A stretch of 64,000 nucleotides of DNA from Aquimarina latercula DSM 2041 (lineage in GTDB: Bacteria; Bacteroidota; Bacteroidia; Flavobacteriales; Flavobacteriaceae). This document shows positions 58,550-64,000 of the stretch, one piece after another (position 1 is the first letter of the stretch; the number at the start of each line of letters is the position of its first letter). Position numbers and translations under genes: made by a program. The stretch is from NCBI RefSeq assembly GCF_000430645.1, contig NZ_AUMK01000005.1:186001-250000 (forward strand). The letters are read 5' to 3'. The notes under the pieces were generated by a model. The model did not search any database, was not told the origin of the DNA, and saw nothing but the letters and a program-made list of their open reading frames with translations.

Positions 58550-58581
58550 CCACATATGAATTCATATGTGGTTTTGTTTTG
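58550..58581 (+). terminator. Terminator after the cupin operon
   Basis: CCACATATGAA (58550-58560) and TTCATATGTGG (58561-58571) form an unbroken 22-base palindrome, followed by TTTTGTTTTG. It ends the operon 28 bases after the stop codon and separates it from the cassette array. Confidence 0.8.
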
Positions 58582-58630
58582 TGGGGAATTTTACACTATT
58601 TTTAGATCCATAAAACAAAAATGCCTGTAA

Positions 58631-58715
58631 AGTTAACGAGATATAATACGTTTGTAAACGCTTACAAGTAATTACAAACGGTACTATATGCAATACCTAT
58701 ACACGCATGTTAGGC
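58631..58715 (+). repeat. attC-like site A (left end of array)
   Basis: An 85-base site with AGTTAAC (58631-58637) on the left and GTTAGGC (58709-58715) on the right. The interior contains facing GTTTGTAA and TTACAAAC arms and a TTGTAAACGCTTACAA stretch (58652-58667). It is much shorter than the other sites and its arms match less well. It is called mainly because its right box fits cassette 1. Confidence 0.5.
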
Positions 58716-59901
58716 TTCATTAGCAAAAAAAGCTGAAATCTGAAATTATAGAAAAATGAACACACCTATTGTAAGTGAGAATTATTATAAAGAAAGAGAA
58801 GGTGTTTTAAAGCTTGCATTGGAGTTAAATAAATACGGTTATGTATTCAGAGAAACTTCAAACGGAGATATTGGCATTGATGGACAGATTGAATACATCA
58901 CTGATAAAGGAAATTCTTTAGGTAAAATTGTTGCAGCTCAAGTAAAATCAGGAAACTCTTATTTACATGACAAAGGAGACCATTATGCCTTTTATCCTCA
59001 TGAAAAACATAAAAATTATTGGTCGATTTTCCCTTTACCAGTCATTCTGTTTGTTTATTATCCGATAGATGAAAAAATCTATTTTACTGATGTAAGATAT
59101 CAATTAAACAGTCCTAATCAATTACCATATATTAAACTGAATAAAATAAATTATCTCAACGAAAAAACAGCTTTAAACATATTTGAGACTAGTGGAGAAT
59201 TTAGTATGCCTTATTATTCGATTCCTGAAGTTTTTGACAAAATGTTAAATACTATTTGTCCTAACCCAACATTCAGTGTGAGTTTCTTAGACTTATTCAC
59301 TCAAGGTTTAACAAATATATGTAGACACATTTATTTTAGCATGGACTTAGTAATGACAATTGCTGATTATAATAACAAAACTGAATTTGGAGCTTCAATA
59401 GGTTCGACTGAACATGAGTTTTTACATGATTATGCAAAGTTTATAATAGGTCAAAACCTTGCGACTATTAATTATTCAGATTACTTAATTGATTGGCGCG
59501 AACGTCAATTACAACCAATGTTTATTGCACCTTTAAATAATAGAGGTTTCCTATTGCTCGATTATATTAAAGAGATAGAAAAAAAAGACAAAGAAGATTT
59601 ACCAGAAACAACTTTGGTTAGAGAACGATTTATAGAAATGAAATTCTTTTCTAGCGATGATTATGCAAGATTAGAATTAGGTAAAAAAATTAGAGAAAAA
59701 CTAAAAACGAAAGCCTAACAATGGCTATAATTAATACGGGTTTTGGTGCTTAACCCAAAGTTTAGAGCTTTTAACCAAGTCCGCCAAATCTTTTTGATTT
59801 GGATTTATAAAGAAAAAGATAAAACAAAATAAAAAGTTTTGGCTAAGTGCTTAATCGAAAGTTCACTACTTTTAATTCCCGTACTAACCATAGCCTAAAC
59901 G
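58710..59901 (+). mobile_element. Cassette 1 (1192 bases), carries DUF4365 gene
   Basis: It begins TTAGGCTT after the G at 58709, and its terminal site begins AAGCCTAAC (59711-59719), the exact reverse complement of GTTAGGCTT. The gene starts 46 bases inside the unit, and its stop codon TAA (59716-59718) lies within the GCCTAAC box. Confidence 0.7.
58756..59718 (+). CDS. DUF4365-domain protein (nuclease-like), cassette gene
   Basis: A 320-residue protein whose N-terminal about 130 residues resemble the DUF4365 domain, a predicted PD-(D/E)xK nuclease fold. GIDGQIE (Asp42, Glu46) and AAQVKSG (Gln62, Lys64) match the active-site pattern D...E...QxK, followed by PVILFVYYPIDEKIYFTDV. The C-terminal half (about 150-320) has no recognised domain. 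DUF4365 proteins are found in mobile and defence-associated loci, so a DNA-targeting defence role is plausible but inferred. Its stop codon lies inside the attC-like box, as is common for true cassette genes. No terminator separates it from the site. Confidence 0.78.
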   Translation: MNTPIVSENYYKEREGVLKLALELNKYGYVFRETSNGDIGIDGQIEYITDKGNSLGKIVAAQVKSGNSYLHDKGDHYAFYPHEKHKNYWSIFPLPVILFVYYPIDEKIYFTDVRYQLNSPNQLPYIKLNKINYLNEKTALNIFETSGEFSMPYYSIPEVFDKMLNTICPNPTFSVSFLDLFTQGLTNICRHIYFSMDLVMTIADYNNKTEFGASIGSTEHEFLHDYAKFIIGQNLATINYSDYLIDWRERQLQPMFIAPLNNRGFLLLDYIKEIEKKDKEDLPETTLVRERFIEMKFFSSDDYARLELGKKIREKLKTKA

Positions 59902-59907
59902 TTAACT
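59713..59907 (+). repeat. attC-like site B
   Basis: A 195-base imperfect palindrome. First box GCCTAAC (59713-59719), last box GTTAACT (59901-59907). The outer stem pairs GGCTAT (59723-59728) with ATAGCC (59890-59895) and TACGGG (59735-59740) with CCCGTA (59878-59883), with a short unmatched spacer next to each box. The centre has a small hairpin CCAAATC/GATTTGG (59784-59802). Confidence 0.7.
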
Positions 59908-60756
59908 ACAATTATTAAAAAAATAAAATATGAAAGATATAAGACTATTAATATTGTTAATTCTTATTTTTCTTTCGCTTAAATCAATTGCTCAAGAAAA
60001 TTACATTCAATTAATAAACGGAGAGAAAATTAACATTGTTGAATATCAAGATATTAAAATATCAAAATCATCGGTTATTTATTCCACTTATCGAAAAAAC
60101 AAACACGACCCTAACTGGCTAGAAAAAAATGTTCTAAAAACTCACAATAGAGAAAAGATTTCTAAAGTTTCACATAAAGAAGTATCTAAAATAGTTTTAG
60201 GAGATCGCTTATTCATGCCATTCCCTACAAAAAAGAATGGAAAAGGTCTCAAAATTTGTGAAATAGTAGCTGTAAATAATAACTTCACTTTAGTTCGATT
60301 TGAAAATTATTCACTTGGACCAGGTTCAAATAGCTATACTCCTACTAGAGTTGGAAAATTCTTCATATATGACAAAAAGAATAATATTCTTGATTCAGGA
60401 TCTCTATCAATAAAAAAGAAGAAAAAGGTTTTTGAATCAATAAAAAGATACTTTAATAATTGCACAAAATTAATCTCTATTTTAAAAGTTTATGTTGAAT
60501 CAAAAAATGACCAATATTTAGTTCTTCTGGAAAATTTTCACAACTTACAATGTCCAGATTAATTGAACAAATTATGCTGAAAATTAAAATGTAGTTAACA
60601 CTATATATGTGATCATAGCAGCCAAGTGATGAATCGAATGGTTCTTGTATTTTGGTAAGGCGCAATGCTTGCAGAAAGTAAAAGTTAGCAACCAATGCGC
60701 AGAAAAACCCAAAAGCAAGGTAACATTTTGCCCTTCTACGACACATATATAAAACG
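59902..60756 (+). mobile_element. Cassette 2 (855 bases), carries small exported protein gene
   Basis: It begins TTAACTACA after the G at 59901; its own terminal site begins TGTAGTTAAC (ending at 60599), the reverse complement of GTTAACTACA over 10 bases. The gene starts 28 bases inside the unit after an A-rich leader. Confidence 0.7.
59930..60562 (+). CDS. Exported protein of unknown function, cassette gene
   Basis: A 210-residue protein with a signal peptide (DIRLLILLILIFLSLKSIAQ). The mature part starts ENYIQLINGEKINIVEYQDI, a pattern seen in small beta-rich envelope proteins of Bacteroidota, and ends in a helical region. No named domain was recognised. It is the only gene of cassette 2, lies between sites B and C, and has a leader AAATAAAATATGAAA very like that of the cassette 3 gene. 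Confidence 0.7.
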   Translation: MKDIRLLILLILIFLSLKSIAQENYIQLINGEKINIVEYQDIKISKSSVIYSTYRKNKHDPNWLEKNVLKTHNREKISKVSHKEVSKIVLGDRLFMPFPTKKNGKGLKICEIVAVNNNFTLVRFENYSLGPGSNSYTPTRVGKFFIYDKKNNILDSGSLSIKKKKKVFESIKRYFNNCTKLISILKVYVESKNDQYLVLLENFHNLQCPD

Positions 60757-60762
60757 TTAGCC
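60593..60762 (+). repeat. attC-like site C
   Basis: A 170-base imperfect palindrome. First box AGTTAAC (60593-60599), last box GTTAGCC (60756-60762). The outer stem TATATATGTG (60602-60611) pairs with CACATATATA (60742-60751), and then ATAG pairs with CTAC in a G-T-tolerant way after one extra base on the left arm. An inner GCGCA/TGCGC pair occurs (60660-60664 and 60696-60700). The interior sequence is unrelated to sites B and D. Confidence 0.68.
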
Positions 60763-63187
60763 ACAATATCTACAAAATGTACTGCAAAAAATAAAATATG
60801 AATAAAGAAGCCTTCAAAATCGCACTAGAACAATTAGACAATGGTTGGGTATTTGAAGAATTTGGGCATCAATTTTTAAGTGCAAGATTGGGTTATGAAT
60901 TTATTCCGATAGGCGGAACAGGAGACAAAGGATTGGACGGGTTTGAGCATATTCATTCGAGGTCGTCAAATGACAGAGAAATTTTTCAAATGTCCACGGA
61001 GAAATCCGACCCAAAATCTAAAATTACACAAACGATTGACAAACTTATCGCTAACGAAAAAGAGATTCAACGATTAACATATGTTACCAATAGAAAAATT
61101 AATAATAAAGATGTGATTATTGATGAAATATTTTCAGAAAAGGATGTTAATTTAAGAATTTGGGATAGTACTTGGTTCGAAGTAAATGTTAATAATTCAG
61201 AATCAACTAAAAGAGTTTATGATACTTTCCTAAAAACTAACTTTCAAGAATATAGCAAACCAGGTAAATCATATGCGGTTGCAAACTTAGACGAGGAATC
61301 TAGATTGTATGTGTTTCTTAGACAACAAATTGAAGAAAATACTAATACTAAAGATTTAAATGACAATCTTATAGACACTTTAATTATTTTTCACTTAGAA
61401 CCAACAGACCCAGAAAAGAAAATTGTTATTTCCGAAGATTCAATAATAAATTACGTAAAAGGGTTTCTAAAAAAAGATGATGTTTCAGTTGACGATATTG
61501 TGAGAAAGAGACTTTCATTAATCAGTAAAACAAAAGATAAAAAAATACAATATCATAGTCAATTAGAAGGGTATTGCTTGCCTTTTTCAACTAGAAAGGA
61601 AATAACCGAACGTAATTTGCAAGATGTTGATTTAGAATTAACTTTTACCGAACAAACTTGTGAAAAATTAAAAAGCTATTTAAAGGATGAAAAAGTTATA
61701 GTAAGAAATGTCGCAAATCTTGTGAAAGAGACAGTTAAAACTATATTTTACGAACAAGGTTTAGAATTTTCAAATTTTATGTTGAGTAAAGAAAATGGAG
61801 GCTCAATTGAACAACATCTAATCCAAGTTGTAGACAAAGTAGTAGACGAAAGTTCAATCATTGTTGATAATCGCGCTAAAGTAAAAGAGTGTCTGATATA
61901 TGTAATTAGAGAAATTGTATATAATGGCACTATTGAACAAAAGAAGTTTTTAAAATCATTGTCAAATACTTATATGCTAATGTTCCTTCTTCAATGGGAT
62001 CCTAAGGTTGCTATCTATTTTCAATCATTAGCAAATAAATTAACATTGTTTATTGGTAATTCAATTTTAATTCCTGCTTTTTCTGAAATGTTTCTAGAAC
62101 CAATTAACCGTAGGCATTGGAACCTTCTTAAAGGTGCCCAAAAAGCTGGTGTTAAACTGGTAGTTAGCGATGCAATTTTAGATGAACTAGTATCACACTT
62201 TAAAATATTAAGAAACATCTATTACGGAAATCTAAAAGAATCTGAAGATTTTTATCTTGAAGATGAATACAATTTGACAGCAGTTCAACACATAATTCTT
62301 CGAGCTTATTTTTATGCTAAAAAAAGAGGTAAAGTTTCTGACTTCGATAAATTTTTAAATCACTTTATCGACCCAGATTTAAAATCAGCAAAATTGGATT
62401 TGATAGAACTTTTAAAAGAATTGTTCGGTATAGAATATCTGTCTGAAGACAATCTTAATATCAACATAAAAGAATCTGTTTATGATAAGTTATTACAAGA
62501 ATTAACCATTGAAAAATCTAGCCCCAAAAAAGCCGAAGTAGATGCTAAACTCATATTATCAGTATATGCATTAAGAGAAAAAAATAACGAAACAAATGAT
62601 ACTAGCATTTTTGGTTACAAAACTTGGTGGTTATCTAAAGACACTTCTACATTCAGAATGGTCAAAAAATTTCTAGATGAAGAATTTCACGTTAGTTGTT
62701 ATATTAGACCTGATTTCTTATATAATTATATTGCATTAGCACCAAAAAAAGAAGAAATTGATGAAGTTTATGACGAACTGTTTCCTTCTTTACTTGGAGT
62801 AAATCTTAGTTACCATTTACCGAGTGATGTAGCCGACCACGTTCAAAAATCAATAAACGACCATAAAGATTTACCTAATTTTAGAAAAAAATCTACATTA
62901 CGGAAATTTACTGAGCAATTAAAGTCTGATACTACTTTGAGAAAAAAGAAAAACTTGAACTCTTTTTTTGAAAAGGAATTTGCGGAATAATACTGTGGCT
63001 AACAATGTATAAGAAAACATAGGGCGTTTGTGGCAAACCGAATGGTCTTTGTATATTAACTAAGTCCGCTAAATATAAAATTTGGCGTTTAAAGCAAAAA
63101 AGATAAAAGCAAAATATTTATATTTAGCTAAGTAATAAACCGAAACGAAAGTGCTTATCATCTGCCCTACGTTTCTTATACTGAACG
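60757..63187 (+). mobile_element. Cassette 3 (2431 bases), carries 730-residue gene
   Basis: It begins TTAGCCACA after the G at 60756; its terminal site begins TGTGGCTAAC (62994-63003), the reverse complement of GTTAGCCACA over 10 bases. It is very long for an integron cassette; most are under about 1 kb. Confidence 0.7.
60798..62990 (+). CDS. Restriction-endonuclease-like protein with possible PIN-like domain, cassette gene
   Basis: A 730-residue cytoplasmic protein. The N-terminal about 130 residues resemble Mrr-type endonuclease folds: Glu21 in FEEFGHQFL, GGTGDKGLDGF (Asp43/Asp47) and FQMSTEKS (Gln64, Lys69), followed by KITQTIDKL. The middle (about 150-400) is helical without a known domain. 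Residues about 418-640 look PIN-like: GNSILIPAFSE, then VVSDAILDELVSHF, then EVDAKLILSVYALRE and WWLSKD, although the first expected Asp is Asn. A nuclease-based defence protein is the best guess; confidence in the PIN part is low. The stop lies 6 bases before site D. Confidence 0.65.
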   Translation: MNKEAFKIALEQLDNGWVFEEFGHQFLSARLGYEFIPIGGTGDKGLDGFEHIHSRSSNDREIFQMSTEKSDPKSKITQTIDKLIANEKEIQRLTYVTNRKINNKDVIIDEIFSEKDVNLRIWDSTWFEVNVNNSESTKRVYDTFLKTNFQEYSKPGKSYAVANLDEESRLYVFLRQQIEENTNTKDLNDNLIDTLIIFHLEPTDPEKKIVISEDSIINYVKGFLKKDDVSVDDIVRKRLSLISKTKDKKIQYHSQLEGYCLPFSTRKEITERNLQDVDLELTFTEQTCEKLKSYLKDEKVIVRNVANLVKETVKTIFYEQGLEFSNFMLSKENGGSIEQHLIQVVDKVVDESSIIVDNRAKVKECLIYVIREIVYNGTIEQKKFLKSLSNTYMLMFLLQWDPKVAIYFQSLANKLTLFIGNSILIPAFSEMFLEPINRRHWNLLKGAQKAGVKLVVSDAILDELVSHFKILRNIYYGNLKESEDFYLEDEYNLTAVQHIILRAYFYAKKRGKVSDFDKFLNHFIDPDLKSAKLDLIELLKELFGIEYLSEDNLNINIKESVYDKLLQELTIEKSSPKKAEVDAKLILSVYALREKNNETNDTSIFGYKTWWLSKDTSTFRMVKKFLDEEFHVSCYIRPDFLYNYIALAPKKEEIDEVYDELFPSLLGVNLSYHLPSDVADHVQKSINDHKDLPNFRKKSTLRKFTEQLKSDTTLRKKKNLNSFFEKEFAE

Positions 63188-63193
63188 TTCATA
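62997..63193 (+). repeat. attC-like site D (right end of array)
   Basis: A 197-base imperfect palindrome. First box GGCTAAC (62997-63003); the last box GTTCATA (63187-63193) deviates from GTTRRRY, as could happen where the array meets chromosome. The outer stem GTATAAGAAA (63007-63016) pairs with TTTCTTATAC (63172-63181), and TAGGGC (63020-63025) pairs with GCCCTA (63164-63169). The interior shares AACYAAGTCCGCYAAAT (63058-63074) and a later GATAAAA-to-GCTAAGT stretch with site B. Confidence 0.68.
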
Positions 63194-63424
63194 CACAAAA
63201 CCGTTGTATCTAATTCCAGAGCACTATCGGAATGAAAATCACGAATAGAAGCCTACGCGACACATTCTTCCATTTTACTAGAAAAGAATCTCTGTACAGC
63301 ATTAACATCAAAACAACTAGCTAAAGAAACTCTGCTCATTCTACAAATATCAACCAAATCACCACTACGTTTATATAATTTATTAAATGCTTAAATTAGT
63401 CCCAAACTCAAATAGTATTAACAA
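63194..63424. other. Non-coding stretch after the cassette array
   Basis: 231 bases with no credible gene, no further attC-like box and no clear palindrome. It probably holds the promoter region of the LytTR gene; no exact TAnnTTTG was found. Confidence 0.4.
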
Positions 63425-64000
63425 ATGAATAAACTTAATCCCTCTATAAAACATCATTTATTAATAGGTGTATTTATAGGAATTTGGATGTTCTGTTTCG
63501 TTTACTTTATAAGACCATTTGAGATTGAATTCTTTTCAAACACCAATTGGGTAGGTCTCGGAATTGGGTTTTCCTTTCTTACATTTTTGTGTTACGCTAT
63601 TGTAGCTGTTATACAAAACAGGATCTATAAAAAAATAGTAAGATGGAATGTAGTTTTTGAGATTATAACTATTCTATGTTTATGTTTGATTTTAAATATT
63701 GTTTTCTATAAGTATTCTAAAAGTTCAATTATAAATAGTGTCTATAACTTTTCTTTCTTTTCTTTTCTATTTGCTAAGACATCTATTGTATTAATCCCAT
63801 TATTAATATTCTCTAGACTATATGTTGTAAGACTTATTCCTCCTAAAGAGGCCTTACTCACTATACGAGGTGATAATAAACTAGATATTCTTAAAGTATA
63901 CCCTTCAGATCTAGTAAGTGCATCTAGCTCCCAAAACTATGTAGAGATTTTCTATTTAGATAATGGAGAATTAAGTTCAAAACTTATTCGTTCTTCATTA
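63425..64000 (+). CDS. LytTR-family regulator with N-terminal membrane domain (partial)
   Basis: The ATG at 63425 opens a frame that runs off the window (192 residues seen). Four hydrophobic segments (about 13-31, 42-64, 75-95 and 108-130; for example LLIGVFIGIWMFCFVYFI) are followed by a basic linker and the start of a LytTR DNA-binding domain: LLTIRGDNKLDILKV, SSSQNYVEIFYLDNGELS and LIRSSL, where SxQNYVEIFY is the family core. Membrane-anchored LytTR proteins of this kind are common in Bacteroidota; their targets are unknown. Confidence 0.85.
   Translation, partial: MNKLNPSIKHHLLIGVFIGIWMFCFVYFIRPFEIEFFSNTNWVGLGIGFSFLTFLCYAIVAVIQNRIYKKIVRWNVVFEIITILCLCLILNIVFYKYSKSSIINSVYNFSFFSFLFAKTSIVLIPLLIFSRLYVVRLIPPKEALLTIRGDNKLDILKVYPSDLVSASSSQNYVEIFYLDNGELSSKLIRSSL

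Larger units (their letters stand above)
58631..63193 (+). mobile_element. Integron-like cassette array without integrase (CALIN-like)
   Basis: Three cassette-like units, each holding one plus-strand gene, are bounded by four attC-like sites (58631-58715, 59713-59907, 60593-60762, 62997-63193). Unit boundaries fall between G and TT: 58709/58710, 59901/59902, 60756/60757 and 63187/63188. Each unit's first bases are the reverse complement of the first box of its own terminal site over 9, 10 and 10 bases (counting the G before the cut), and not of the neighbouring site. That is the arrangement expected if units circularise by joining G to TTRRRY. No tyrosine integrase lies in the window. An alternative is a non-integron repeat family with similar ends. 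Confidence 0.72.

Noticed and set aside
58618..58680. Facing TTTGTAA/TTACAAA arms as a CRISPR or direct-repeat array
   Set aside because: There are only three short, unevenly spaced arms, with alternating orientation and no spacers.
60477..60766. Minus-strand open frames across site C
   Set aside because: They run through the attC-like palindrome and have a composition unlike the neighbouring genes; open frames are expected by chance in such repeats.

Overview
The window looks like chromosome of a marine-type member of the Flavobacteriaceae (Bacteroidota). Support comes from the low-GC sequence, promoters of the TTTG-N19-TAnnTTTG type, A-rich start regions in place of Shine-Dalgarno sites, a SusC/SusD pair, DUF5723 and other flavobacterial envelope families, and the order rpsL-rpsG-fusA-rpsJ-S10/spc/alpha-carA-eno-gltA. 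An Aquimarina-like genus is a guess from overall impression, not something shown here.

Layout. (1) 1-6.3 kb, minus strand: two guanidino-modifying hydrolases (CtlX and an arginine-deiminase relative), citrate synthase, enolase and carA, each transcript closed by a clear hairpin terminator. (2) 6.4-23.6 kb, minus strand: one nearly unbroken block of ribosomal protein genes with rpoA, infA, secY and fusA. It includes rpmJ and rpmD, which are very short. Likely internal control points lie between infA and rpmJ (promoter and hairpin), between rpsK and rpsD (hairpin plus structured leader) and between rpsJ and rplC (terminator). The promoter of the whole block precedes rpsL. (3) 23.8-31.9 kb, plus strand: an Omp85-like outer-membrane protein, then a susC-susD-lipoprotein uptake operon. 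(4) 31.9-44.5 kb: housekeeping and envelope genes (rlmB, rhomboid protease, rarA, a tightly overlapping three-gene envelope set, a YjjG-type HAD nucleotidase, a polysaccharide-deacetylase-fold protein that has lost its catalytic motifs, radC, paiB-like, mpl, and a peptidoglycan-binding-domain protein). (5) 45-58.5 kb: a thioester-containing alpha-2-macroglobulin with an EF-hand-like lipoprotein partner, a serine hydrolase and AraC regulator pair, a lipoprotein built of two tandem domain pairs, and an O-methyltransferase/cytochrome b/cupin operon. (6) 58.6-63.2 kb: an integron-like gene-cassette array without an integrase in the window. (7) A LytTR regulator running off the right edge.

The most notable element is region 6. 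Three genes sit in three units whose ends behave exactly as integron cassettes predict. Each unit begins with TTRRRY-like bases (TTAGGC, TTAACT, TTAGCC). Each ends with an attC-like imperfect palindrome whose first box is the reverse complement of that unit's own start, over 9 to 10 bases, and not of its neighbour's. The cargo is a DUF4365 nuclease-like protein, a small exported protein of unknown function, and a 730-residue protein with a restriction-endonuclease-like N-terminus and a possible PIN-like C-terminus. The cassette reading is made from sequence pattern alone; the presence of an integrase elsewhere and the defence role of the cargo are inference.
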